A stretch of 43,582 bases of DNA, from contig JAIQZQ010000021.1 of the NCBI GenBank assembly GCA_021777105.1, positions 1 through 43,582 of the forward strand, in the 5' to 3' direction. Of this stretch, positions 27,176-35,101 are shown piece after piece. Positions within the stretch are counted from its first letter, which is position 1. Each line of letters begins with the position of its first letter. The stretch is from Candidatus Anammoxibacter sp. (GTDB lineage: Bacteria > Planctomycetota > Brocadiia > Brocadiales > Anammoxibacteraceae). The position numbers and the translations under genes are program-made. The notes under the pieces are model-generated. The model was not told where the DNA came from and searched no databases. It saw only the letters and a program-made list of their open reading frames with translations.

Positions 27176-27226
27176 ACCTTAACCCGGGGCAGGCTGTGTT
27201 CTGGGTTAAGGTATGCGGTTTTATTA
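27176..27226 (+). terminator. Hairpin terminator candidate after the 472-aa protein gene
   Basis: A perfect 10-bp stem (ACCTTAACCC 27176-27185 with GGGTTAAGGT 27203-27212, 17-nt loop) precedes ATGCGGTTTTATTATT. The large loop and distant T-tract lower confidence. Confidence 0.5.
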
Positions 27227-27367
27227 TTAGTAAAGCTAGGATAAACGATGATCGAAAATTAATAAATTTATATAGCTAATGTTTGAATTTAGACAAATAA
27301 ATTATTTTTATTTGTGATAAGCAATAATGGTCTTTTTTGAAACTATATAAAAAATATAAGGAAATTA

Positions 27368-28537
27368 ATGAGCAAGGCAAAAACTTTAAAAGATTTGTTA
27401 ATAATTAGAGATGATAATATTCAAAATCTGTTAAAAGTAAAAGGTTTTGTAGGCAGCGCATTAGGTTTTAAATATAAAAATGGGCTTCAAACGGACAAAC
27501 CTGCTATTTTGGTTTTTGTTGGAGATAAGATTTACAATGAATGGCTGGAGCCGGATGATCAAATACCTGTAGAGCTAAAATCATCTACCGGACTTTTTTG
27601 TCCTACTGATGTAATTGAGGCTGGTAATATATGGATTCCGCGACTAAAAGACGTTAGCGAATATAATTCTAATTATGAAAGATCAAATTATTTCTGGTTT
27701 GATGAATTTTTTGAGGAATATATGCCCAGGCCATTAACCGAGGAAAATTTAGAAACGATCAAAATCCTTAGAGGCTGGTCTTCCAAAATTTATGCCGGGT
27801 CAAGGATTGCTGGCATTGATATTGAAGGAGATGAAAGTGTCGGCACAATTTCTTGTTTTGTTAAACACAAAAACACTCAAAAAATAGGCGTCTTAACTAA
27901 TGCCCATGTCGCCGGCGAAGAGGGGGCCGCTATAAGGTTCCCGTCTTATAACGGCAAGTATATAGGCGTGACAGTAGAGTCATACATGCTTGAACATGAC
28001 GAAAAGCGGTTTAATAGAATTATAGACAAAGATGAACACTATTATAAAATTGATTGCTCTTTTTCAGAAATTGATAATCATTTTTTTAATAAGATTGATC
28101 CAACACTTTACAAGCTAGGCAAAATTGGGAAACCTTTGCCATTGGATCTGAATTCCATGGATATTATTGGGCAAAAGGTTGCAAGCGTAGGCAGCCGTAG
28201 AGGCGTTCAAAAAGGAAAAATATTCGCGTTTGGTTATGAGACATATAGAAAAAAACTAGATATGGCAATAACTAAAATGAATTTTACGGATTACCTTATT
28301 ATTGGAGAAGAGGATGTCGATTCGAAAGGCAGGCCAATAATGCCTACAGCGTTTTCAGGGCCGGGAGATAGCGGGAAACTAATTGTGACAGACGATGATA
28401 AACGTAACGCCGTTGCTTTATTATGGGGTGGGGTTTATGATCGCAATAGAAAAACGCGAATGTTTGAAGATTGGAGTTATGGCATTGACATTAACTATGT
28501 ATTAGATAAATTAGATGTTGAAATATACACAAATTGA
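27368..28537 (+). CDS. Trypsin-like serine peptidase with N-terminal accessory region
   Basis: 389 aa, with a chymotrypsin-fold triad that can be placed: His180 (GVLTNAHVAG), Asp229 (YKIDCSFSEID) and Ser335 (FSGPGDSGKLIV). The last motif is GDSGK rather than the classic GDSGG. The N-terminal region (about 20-90; VKGFVGSALGFKYKNG, TDKPAILVFVGDK, IPVEL, CPTDVIEAG) is a recurring prefix of uncharacterised bacterial peptidases of this type. No signal peptide or membrane helix, so likely cytoplasmic, unlike most trypsin-like enzymes. AAGGAA lies just before the ATG. It is flanked by two genes of unknown function on the same strand; their substrate or regulator relationship is unknown. Confidence 0.88.
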   Translation: MSKAKTLKDLLIIRDDNIQNLLKVKGFVGSALGFKYKNGLQTDKPAILVFVGDKIYNEWLEPDDQIPVELKSSTGLFCPTDVIEAGNIWIPRLKDVSEYNSNYERSNYFWFDEFFEEYMPRPLTEENLETIKILRGWSSKIYAGSRIAGIDIEGDESVGTISCFVKHKNTQKIGVLTNAHVAGEEGAAIRFPSYNGKYIGVTVESYMLEHDEKRFNRIIDKDEHYYKIDCSFSEIDNHFFNKIDPTLYKLGKIGKPLPLDLNSMDIIGQKVASVGSRRGVQKGKIFAFGYETYRKKLDMAITKMNFTDYLIIGEEDVDSKGRPIMPTAFSGPGDSGKLIVTDDDKRNAVALLWGGVYDRNRKTRMFEDWSYGIDINYVLDKLDVEIYTN

Positions 28538-28898
28538 TTTTAATATCGATCAATTACTTTCTGATCTTAATTTGAATTTTTTTAATATTTTAAACAAAAG
28601 CCTGGGGGAATATTAATTAGGTTGAATAGTTACAAATATGTGTATGGTTTTTATCTAAATCATGCATGCGCAAATTAAAAGCGCACTATCGTTAATAGTT
28701 TATATAAATATGGAAAACATGTTTATTTTTAATGTATGCGGTAGAGTTTCAAATGGAGAGACATTTAATTAGTTTTTAAATGTTTAAAGAAAAAACTTGA
28801 AAATATAATTCTAATGACATACTATTGCAACGTTTTAAGCTAAACGTTTAAGTGTTTTAACTTAATTTGTATTTAAAATATATTTTAGGAGATAAGAA
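28538..28898. other. AT-rich intergenic spacer
   Basis: I see no repeat-family member and no convincing terminator. AGGAGA (28888-28893) before the next ATG is a good ribosome binding site. Short TTTAAG/AAACGTTTAAG runs near 28835-28862 form no clear hairpin. Confidence 0.4.
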
Positions 28899-29246
28899 AT
28901 GGCTAATGATGAAATAAAAAAAACAATTTTTGCAAAGTTAGAAGCAATCATTACTGATTTTGCTAACCTTGAAATTAAAACAGTTGTAGGCGATGGTGTA
29001 ACAGTTGAACGAGATACTAGTGATAAAGAGTTTACTGTTATACTTGGAGAGGGAAGCAAGGCAATTGCTTCAAAAGTGAGTCTTCTTGACGGCGATATAT
29101 CAACTTTTTTTAACAGCGAGTTTATTACCGGTGAATATAAAGAGTTACAAGCGTTTCATGAAAAACAAATTACTAACGGCAATGATATAATTACAAAAAA
29201 TATAAAAATGCTTAAAGATTTAGCAGAATGGTTTAAGGACAAATAA
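28899..29246 (+). CDS. Small acidic protein of unknown function
   Basis: 115 aa, soluble and acidic. An N-terminal helix (EIKKTIFAKLEAIITDF) is followed by strands (LEIKTVVGDGVTVE, EFTVILGEGSKAIASKVSLLDGDISTFF) and a C-terminal helical part (FHEKQITNGNDIITKNIKMLKDLAEWF). The SLLDGDISTFFNSEF...YKELQAFHEKQ pattern seems familiar from uncharacterised small proteins, but I cannot attach a family name. Strong AGGAGA Shine-Dalgarno. It lies between the serine peptidase and a clear terminator, so it is probably the last gene of that transcription unit. Confidence 0.82.
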   Translation: MANDEIKKTIFAKLEAIITDFANLEIKTVVGDGVTVERDTSDKEFTVILGEGSKAIASKVSLLDGDISTFFNSEFITGEYKELQAFHEKQITNGNDIITKNIKMLKDLAEWFKDK

Positions 29247-29390
29247 ACTCAAGAAGGATAATCGTGTAAAGGTTCGTTATTCCATATATAACAAATGCAA
29301 CCCTGGCGCTTAATCAATATTTGTAAATTGCTCTTTATGAGTTTGCGATTAGTTTAAGAATAAAAATGTTTGCTTTTAATATTAGTTTAT

Positions 29391-29438
29391 AAAGCGGCGA
29401 ATAACTAATGTAGTTGTTGTTCGCCGCTTTGCATTTTT
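29391..29438 (+). terminator. Intrinsic terminator after the 115-aa protein gene
   Basis: A perfect 11-bp GC-rich stem (AAAGCGGCGAA 29391-29401 with its complement 29420-29430) and an 18-nt loop, then GCATTTTT. Confidence 0.75.
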
Positions 29439-29589
29439 AATTCTGATTTATAGTCAAACAAATCAGGTTTTCGAAAAAAGTTTTGCAGGAGCAGCCTTGT
29501 AGACTGCCTCCACACGATTAAACCAAAGCCCTTTGATGCGCGTAAACTGCGTGATTATCAATAAATGGCAATGGTTTCAGGAAACATTT

Positions 29590-29612
29590 GGAGCAATCTA
29601 CAAGATTGCTCC
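29590..29612. repeat. GGAGCA-(A/G)-TCT palindrome
   Basis: 10-bp arms around ACA. It differs from the copy at 13709-13731 by one compensatory base-pair change (G-C to A-T) in each arm. Confidence 0.7.
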
Positions 29613-29869
29613 CGCCCGCGTAAATTTCGAAAACCTCATGCTCTTGAGTATATATTTGTTCATTTTTTTAAGCAAATTTAAAGGCGTCATTGGTTGGCAT
29701 GGTCTTGCTTGATTAAAATAAGCTGTTAAGCCAAACTAGTTTCTTCTTCCCAATTAGAAAGAGCCGTTTATTAACTCGGAAATATTGTTAAATATTTAAA
29801 GGCTTATTTTTTGTGTTTACATTAAAAATTTTGTAAAAAATTAAACTTTCAAACGGTTATTTAATAGCA

Positions 29870-30493
29870 ATGAGTGAATCCAGACAGGATAAAAAAGATA
29901 GAGAGATAAAAAAAGAAGGCAGTATAAAAAAAATTGTAGATGACTTGCTTAACATTGAAGTAAACACTATTATAAAGTCTAATATGTCCGGCCGTAAAAT
30001 GCCGGGCTTTAAAAAAGCGGTGGAAGAGATCAGAGCTAATTATGTAAAAAAACTTTACGCTCTATGTAATAAAACAGAGCCGCTTTTAAATGAAAACTCA
30101 AATTTTAAGGAGATCAAAGAGAGTGCTATAAATGAAATTGAAGCGCTTGAACAATTGTCTGCTAGCGATAATAAAGATCTCAATTTGCTTAAAAGAATAA
30201 GAGATATGTCTGGTGAGCTTGAGAAGATAGAAGGCAATCATGACATGACAAAAGACCAATTACTCCTTATTAGGAAAATTTGGGATATAGGCGGTGAAGA
30301 TATTGTAATGCAGACGGTTATACAGATGGACGGTGATGTAATTACAAGGGTAAATGAAAAATACGCCACCAACGATTGGGCTTTATTGCATGAAATACAT
30401 TCAAAATCTGTTGACAAGTCTTTAAAGTTTTGGAAATCAATATTAGACGCCTTTACATCAATTGCGAAAGGTTTTTTAGGCAAATATTTTTAA
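29870..30493 (+). CDS. Unrecognised helical cytosolic protein
   Basis: 207 aa, almost entirely predicted helix, with a very basic N-terminus (SESRQDKKDREIKKEGSIKK) and an amphipathic aromatic C-terminus (KFWKSILDAFTSIAKGFLGKYF region, about 185-207) that could touch the membrane. No family recognised and no signal peptide. There is no obvious Shine-Dalgarno before the ATG. The gene for a three-helix membrane protein starts 21 nt after its stop, so the two are probably co-transcribed and may interact. Confidence 0.75.
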   Translation: MSESRQDKKDREIKKEGSIKKIVDDLLNIEVNTIIKSNMSGRKMPGFKKAVEEIRANYVKKLYALCNKTEPLLNENSNFKEIKESAINEIEALEQLSASDNKDLNLLKRIRDMSGELEKIEGNHDMTKDQLLLIRKIWDIGGEDIVMQTVIQMDGDVITRVNEKYATNDWALLHEIHSKSVDKSLKFWKSILDAFTSIAKGFLGKYF

Positions 30494-30514
30494 GATTAGA
30501 TATAGAGATTTACT

Positions 30515-31084
30515 GTGTATACAAGTTATCGACTACTAAAAGACGGCGAGCTAAGTATAGTAACTACAAATGAAGATTTTACAACAGGCAAAAAAATTAC
30601 GGATTGCAGTAGTTGCGTAGAAAAAAATGAGGATTGTAAAGAAAATAAAAATATATCAATATTAATTAAGACCAATTTACAAATTGATTCAGATATTTTG
30701 AATTCAATTTCTGTTTGCAATTGGCTTAAAGGAAAAGAAGATGTTTGGCTGCCGGTTGTTTATGAGAACTACGATATTCATCTAAAAAAAATAAATAAAA
30801 CTATAGCAGTTTTACGAAATTATTTGCTTAGGATAATAAATACGGTATTTAGGGGTGGAGGGGTAGGATTTCTTATTTGTTCATTTTTACAAAAATATAT
30901 AAATGCAGCATGCATTGATAACATTTCTTTTTGGAAAGGTTTGATATGTATTTCGTTTTTATTTGTTATAGAAAATTGGCATTGCATTATTATTTCAGGT
31001 TTACTATTTTTATTGCCTATTATTTTACAAAGTATTTTTCCTTTAATATTTAGATATTTTTTAGGAAAAATTACCACAATTTAA
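30515..31084 (+). CDS. Unrecognised membrane protein with three C-terminal transmembrane helices
   Basis: 189 aa with a GTG start. The N-terminal 95 residues are soluble and hold a cysteine cluster (CSSCVEKNEDC, about 31-41). Three hydrophobic segments follow (about 113-133, 140-158 and 159-182). The topology suggests a cytosolic or periplasmic sensor-like head on a membrane anchor. It pairs with the helical protein 21 nt upstream. Family not recognised. A small soluble plus membrane pair of this kind could act as a toxin or pore unit, but nothing in the sequence proves that. Confidence 0.72.
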   Translation: MYTSYRLLKDGELSIVTTNEDFTTGKKITDCSSCVEKNEDCKENKNISILIKTNLQIDSDILNSISVCNWLKGKEDVWLPVVYENYDIHLKKINKTIAVLRNYLLRIINTVFRGGGVGFLICSFLQKYINAACIDNISFWKGLICISFLFVIENWHCIIISGLLFLLPIILQSIFPLIFRYFLGKITTI

Positions 31085-31527
31085 CTCTGGGCATTCTTGC
31101 TAATAAATACACAAAATTTACAGTTCCTAAAAATCAATTACAAAACTTCATAAGTTCCTCACTACTATCATTTCAAATCATTCTTTTCAAAATAACGGTT
31201 CAATATTTCGCTTGAATTCATAATTTTATTAAGTTATTCTTTTGGCTCTAAATAACAGCTGGAATTCCTTAGGTTCTAACAGGTTACCGGATGCCGGCAA
31301 ATTGTTCTTTATACCTTTTATCTGTGTAATCTGAGTAATCTGTGGTCAATATGCTTTTGCTTTACTTAATGAATTAACACACCCCTCGTTCCCCTCTTTT
31401 TAGAGGGGAGGTTGGATGAATTTGCTTTTGCTGTATAATCAGTGAAAGTCCGCGTTATCCGTGTTCTATGCTTTTGCTTTTTTTACGGCAAATAATTAAA
31501 ACGATGAATGATAAATATGGGGAGTCT
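31085..31527. other. Gene-free stretch of reverse-oriented dispersed repeats
   Basis: TCTGTGTAATCTGAGTAATCTGTGG (31319-31343 region) and GTCCGCGTTATCCGTG...GCTTTTGC (31448-31480) are minus-orientation copies of the ACAGATT/AAAAGC families. ACACCCCTCGTTCCCCTC (31378-31398) is an inverted match to 37607-37630. The remainder is unremarkable. Confidence 0.55.
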
Positions 31528-32061
31528 ATGGCTACTTTGATGGTTGTGGAGCCGCGCAGGTTGCACGCTTTTTGGGAAATTGATGACGATGATGTTGCTT
31601 CTTTAAAAAAGCGGTTGGGCGGCGTTCTGGTCTTTAAAAATGTGCTCAGGGTTTACAATATTACTAACATGCAGTTTAACGGCGCCAATGAGCGCTATTT
31701 TTTTGATATGGAGATAGGCCCGGGCGAGGAGAAGCTTTATATAGATTTGTGGACTTCAGGCGGGGAGTATTGCGTTGAAGTGGGCATTAAAACAAAAGAG
31801 GGCGATTTTTTCCCTCTTGCGCGGTCAAACAGTGTTTCAGCTCCAAAGACGGAGCCTGCGCGGTTTAGCGAGCCTAAATGGATGAAGGTTGAAATGCCCA
31901 ACGGCAAATTTAACGTTTACGAAGATAATGATTTAAAGGAGAACGAGAAACCGGTTATTGACACGCGTGGAGAGAATCCTTTATTTAAAGTTTTATCGCA
32001 AAGCGCCGGCGCCGGGCCGCGGCCAAACAGCTCTTCATTCTCATTGACGTTTAACAAATAA
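31528..32061 (+). CDS. DUF4912-domain protein
   Basis: 178 aa. The N-terminus (TLMVVEPRRLHAFWEI) is the start signature of DUF4912, followed by a beta-rich region (FFDMEIGPGEEKLYIDLW, YCVEVGIKTKEGDFFPLARS) that is probably a carbohydrate-binding-like sandwich. The C-terminal 70 residues look disordered. I place the start at the ATG at 31528 because GGGGAG (31519-31524) precedes it. Longer frames open at 31504 and 31468, but the latter falls inside a dispersed repeat. The GH57 branching enzyme follows on the same strand, a pairing known to me from several deep-branching phyla and suggestive of a role in glucan handling. Confidence 0.82.
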   Translation: MATLMVVEPRRLHAFWEIDDDDVASLKKRLGGVLVFKNVLRVYNITNMQFNGANERYFFDMEIGPGEEKLYIDLWTSGGEYCVEVGIKTKEGDFFPLARSNSVSAPKTEPARFSEPKWMKVEMPNGKFNVYEDNDLKENEKPVIDTRGENPLFKVLSQSAGAGPRPNSSSFSLTFNK

Positions 32062-32084
32062 GTCTTGGTTCAGGCCAACTGGAT

Positions 32085-32124
32085 AAGTGACTAAAGTGAT
32101 CTAAAGTTAAAAGTGAACTAAAGT
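32085..32124. repeat. CTAAAGTGATCTAAAG repeat, inverted copy of 41-79
   Basis: Matches the reverse complement of 41-79 at all but one inserted position over 40 nt. Confidence 0.7.
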
Positions 32125-32147
32125 GTAGGTAAAAATTGGAGATTTTG

Positions 32148-32190
32148 GCTTGTTACAAGGCAGGAGCCTTGTAACAAGCTTCTTATTTTG
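32148..32190 (+). terminator. Candidate intrinsic terminator between the DUF4912 and GH57 genes
   Basis: A perfect 14-bp stem (GCTTGTTACAAGGC and complement) with a 4-nt loop AGGA (32148-32179), then TTCTTATTTT. It could equally be a member of a palindromic repeat class. A CTTTGTGTCTTAGAGTC-type repeat (about 32268-32294) follows. Confidence 0.6.
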
Positions 32191-32356
32191 TCCAGGAAAA
32201 ATTTGTCCAACAGTAAGAGCAGGGGCTTGGGAACCAGGAAATTGTTTTTTGTTTATGCTTTTGCTTTTCTTTGTGTCTTAGAGTCTTTGTGGCTAAAATC
32301 GCTTTTGTTTTTTTCGTTAATTAACCGCTTTTCCGGTAACTCATTCACTTCAAAAA

Positions 32357-33970
32357 ATGCCAACTAATAACAGCATAAACATGCGCGGTAATCACAAAGG
32401 TTATTTATGCCTGGTTTTGCATGCGCACCTTCCTTTTATCCGTCATCCGGATCATGAATATTTCCTTGAAGAGAACTGGTTGTATGAAGCAATTACCGAG
32501 ACCTATATTCCCCTTTTAAAAATGTTTGACAGGCTGGCAAGGGACGGAATTGATTTTAAAATCACAATGACAATCTCCCCTCCCCTGGCGTCAATGCTGC
32601 AGGATAAGCTTTTACAATCCAGATACACAAGGCGCATTAATAACCTGATTGAGCTGTCAACAAAAGAGATTGAGCGGACAATCTCTAATCCGAGATTAAA
32701 CTCCCTGGCCCGCATGTATAATAAACTGTTTAACGAAGCGTTAGATCTGTTTAACAGTTGCAACGGCGACCTTATTAAAGGGTTCAAAAGGTTTCAGGAT
32801 TCAGGCATGCTTGAGATTATAACTTCCGCCGCTACTCACGGCTATCTGCCGTTAATGGCAAACGACGAAAAGGCAGTTAAAGCGCAAATTAATGTAGGCG
32901 TTGAACATTATAAAAAGGTATTTAATAAAGCTCCACAAGGTTTCTGGCTGCCCGAGTGCGGATATTGCCCGGGGCATGACAGGCTCCTTAAAGAGGCGGG
33001 CGTTCGCTACTTTTTTGTTGACTCTCACGGCGTAAACAACGCCGGCGCGCAGCCCAGGTATGGGGTGTATGCGCCCTTATATTGCGCATCGGGAGTGGCC
33101 GCTTTCGGCAGGGACAATGAGTCGTCAAATCAGGTGTGGAGCGCGGACGAGGGGTATCCCGGCGATGGCGTTTACAGAGAATTTTACAGGGATATGGGGC
33201 ACAAGCTTGATATTGATTGTGTAAAGCTCTATATTCATCCGGACGGCATTAGATTTGACACGGGCATAAAGTATTGTCGCATTACCGGCAAAACCGAGCG
33301 CAAGGATCTGTACGGTGAAGAAAAGGCGAGAAAACGAGCAAGGGAACATGCGGAAGATTTTGTGTCAAAACTGGACGCGCGTATGATTAAACTATCCGCG
33401 CTGATGGAGAGGACGCCTGTTGTAACTGCGCCGTACGACGCCGAGCTGTTTGGCCACTGGTGGTTTGAGGGGCCGTTGTGGCTTGAAAATGTTATTCGTA
33501 TAATTTCAGCCAAAGGGCAAAACGGCATTAAATTAACAACGCCGCCGGAATATCTGGAAGAACATCCCGTTAATCAACAGGCGAACCCGGCAGCCTCAAG
33601 CTGGGGTTGCAACGGCTACAATGAAGTGTGGCTAAACAACAAAAACGACTATATTTACAAACCTCTCAATATTGCCGCACGCCGCATGAGCGAACTTGCC
33701 GATAAATTTAAAAACGCAAGCGGCGTTCAGGAGAGGGCGTTAAACCAGGCCGCGCGCGAAATATTGCTGGCGCAAAGCAGCGACTGGGCTTTTATAATAA
33801 ATGCGGAAACTTTTGTCGAATACGCAAACAACAGAATAGATGATCATATTGAAATGTTTAACGCTATCTATGATGAGACGCGCGCCGGCAAAATAGATGA
33901 AACCCGGCTTGCTCAAAGGGAGGCGCAGTGGAACATTTTCCCGGATATTGATTTCCGTATGTTTGGGTAA
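32357..33970 (+). CDS. GH57 family 1,4-alpha-glucan branching enzyme (DUF1957 type)
   Basis: 537 aa. GH57 blocks in order: LVLHAHLPFIRHP (His22, His24), GFWLPECGY with nucleophile Glu200, and APYDAELFGHWWFEGP with acid/base Asp361. The C-terminal helical part (about 400-537; SSWGCNGYNEVWLN, AQSSDWAFIINA) matches the DUF1957-containing branching enzymes such as that of Thermococcus kodakarensis. The reaction is transfer of alpha-1,4-glucan segments to make alpha-1,6 branches. Length is usual for the family. No signal peptide, so cytoplasmic glycogen-type metabolism. A downstream in-frame ATG at 32381 is an alternative start. The DUF4912 gene lies upstream and a GT2 gene downstream. Confidence 0.93.
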   Translation: MPTNNSINMRGNHKGYLCLVLHAHLPFIRHPDHEYFLEENWLYEAITETYIPLLKMFDRLARDGIDFKITMTISPPLASMLQDKLLQSRYTRRINNLIELSTKEIERTISNPRLNSLARMYNKLFNEALDLFNSCNGDLIKGFKRFQDSGMLEIITSAATHGYLPLMANDEKAVKAQINVGVEHYKKVFNKAPQGFWLPECGYCPGHDRLLKEAGVRYFFVDSHGVNNAGAQPRYGVYAPLYCASGVAAFGRDNESSNQVWSADEGYPGDGVYREFYRDMGHKLDIDCVKLYIHPDGIRFDTGIKYCRITGKTERKDLYGEEKARKRAREHAEDFVSKLDARMIKLSALMERTPVVTAPYDAELFGHWWFEGPLWLENVIRIISAKGQNGIKLTTPPEYLEEHPVNQQANPAASSWGCNGYNEVWLNNKNDYIYKPLNIAARRMSELADKFKNASGVQERALNQAAREILLAQSSDWAFIINAETFVEYANNRIDDHIEMFNAIYDETRAGKIDETRLAQREAQWNIFPDIDFRMFG

Positions 33971-33999
33971 GATGAGAATCATTTACGCAGGCCCTTAGT

Positions 34000-34030
34000 G
34001 GCGCAGGCATCCTTGCCTGTGCCGTTATTT
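34000..34030 (+). terminator. Hairpin after the GH57 gene, also a repeat-family member
   Basis: GGCGCAGGCA/TGCCTGTGCC with loop TCCT (34000-34023), then GTTATTT. It belongs with 11530-11559, 39981-39998 and 40013-40033. The terminator role is only possible. Confidence 0.45.
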
Positions 34031-34076
34031 ATAAAATTTCCAGCCTTCGCAGGCTAAAAACATAAAAGATCAAAAA

Positions 34077-35042
34077 ATGGCCACAACAATATCCGTAATT
34101 ATTCTCAATTATAACGGCATTTCTCACCTTGAGGAGTGCCTGGGCTCTCTTGCAAAACAGTTGTTTCGCGATTTTGAGACAATACTGGTTGACAATGGGT
34201 CCGTTGACGGGTCAGCGGCGTTTGTCAGGGAACGGTTTCCGGAAGTAAAGCTTATTGAGCTTAACGAAAACACCGGTTTTTGCAAAGGGAACAACATAGG
34301 CATATCGCATGCAAAAGGGGAGTTTGTCGCTTTTCTGAACAACGACACCAGCGTAGATGAGCAGTGGCTTGCAGCTCTGCATAAAGCCCTTTCAGCAGAC
34401 GCAAAAGCCGGATTTTGCGCATCTAAAGTACTGTTTTACGACAACCGGGAATTGGTTGACACCGTGGGCGACGCTATATCTACTTGTGGAGCGCCGTTTA
34501 AAAGAGGGCATATGCGGAGAGGTGATATGTTTGATCAGAGTGAATATATTTTCGGAGCGTCCGGCAGCGCCGCTATTTACAGGAGGTCAATGCTGGAGGA
34601 TGCCGGAGCCCTGGATGAAGACTTTTTCGCGATTTTTGAGGATGGCGACCTGAGCTTCAGGTGTCAACTGATGGGTTACAAGTGCATTTTTGAGCCAAAT
34701 GCAATAGTCTATCACAAAGTTAACTCAACCTTGAAATCGTTTAGCGATTTTTACGTCTATTATGGGCATAGAAATGTGGAGTATCTATATATAAAGAACA
34801 TGCCTGCCGCTTTGATAGCCCGCTATTTCCATATCCATCTGTTGTACGGCATAATGGCGTTTATATATTTCCTCTCCAAAGGGAAGGCGTTAATATTTTT
34901 AAAGGCAAAATTTGATGTTTTAAAAAACATGCCGGTTTTGCTCGGAAAAAGGGCTGTTGTTCAAAAGAGGAGAACGGTTTCTATTCAGAGCATTAAGGAT
35001 TTAATGGATAAGGATTGGTTTAGCGGCAGGAGGAAGAGGTAA
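34077..35042 (+). CDS. GT2-family glycosyltransferase
   Basis: 321 aa, GT-A fold. It opens with SVIILNYNG, then the nucleotide-binding VDNGSVDGS (39-46) and FLNNDT (Asp90; the NND form of the metal-binding motif), and the acceptor-side FEDGDLSFR (Glu188, Asp189, Asp191) followed by His213 in VYHKVNS. This arrangement is typical of rhamnosyl/galactofuranosyl-type transferases that build surface polysaccharides; the donor sugar cannot be assigned. A hydrophobic stretch (about 245-275) suggests association with the inner membrane. It is 106 nt downstream of the GH57 gene and could share its transcript. Confidence 0.9.
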   Translation: MATTISVIILNYNGISHLEECLGSLAKQLFRDFETILVDNGSVDGSAAFVRERFPEVKLIELNENTGFCKGNNIGISHAKGEFVAFLNNDTSVDEQWLAALHKALSADAKAGFCASKVLFYDNRELVDTVGDAISTCGAPFKRGHMRRGDMFDQSEYIFGASGSAAIYRRSMLEDAGALDEDFFAIFEDGDLSFRCQLMGYKCIFEPNAIVYHKVNSTLKSFSDFYVYYGHRNVEYLYIKNMPAALIARYFHIHLLYGIMAFIYFLSKGKALIFLKAKFDVLKNMPVLLGKRAVVQKRRTVSIQSIKDLMDKDWFSGRRKR

Positions 35043-35067
35043 CTCAGGGCAAGCCGGAGAATCAGCA

Positions 35068-35097
35068 GGATGGGTTAAGTGTCGCGATTCCATCAAT
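35068..35097. repeat. GGATGGGTTAAG hairpin repeat
   Basis: Divergent copy of the GATGGGTT-AAGC-GTAGCG-AACCCATC element also present at 18502-18520, 19388-19414, 22558-22588 and 39283-39304. It lies between the convergent GT2 and nuclease-like genes. Confidence 0.6.
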
Positions 35098-35101
35098 CGG
35101 C

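Larger units (their letters stand above)
29247..29869. other. Gene-free region with a terminator and palindromic repeats
   Basis: Terminator (29391-29438); a copy of the TATAGTCAAACAAATC repeat (29448-29474) also seen at 22751-22777; an imperfect GGAGCAGCCT palindrome (29488-29511) and a perfect GGAGCAATCT palindrome (29590-29612). The remainder to 29869 is AT-rich without visible structure. Confidence 0.55.

Noticed and set aside
23398..31084. Integron-like cassette array
   Set aside because: The repeated module precedes only two of the six genes, lacks attC core sites at cassette ends and no integrase is seen.
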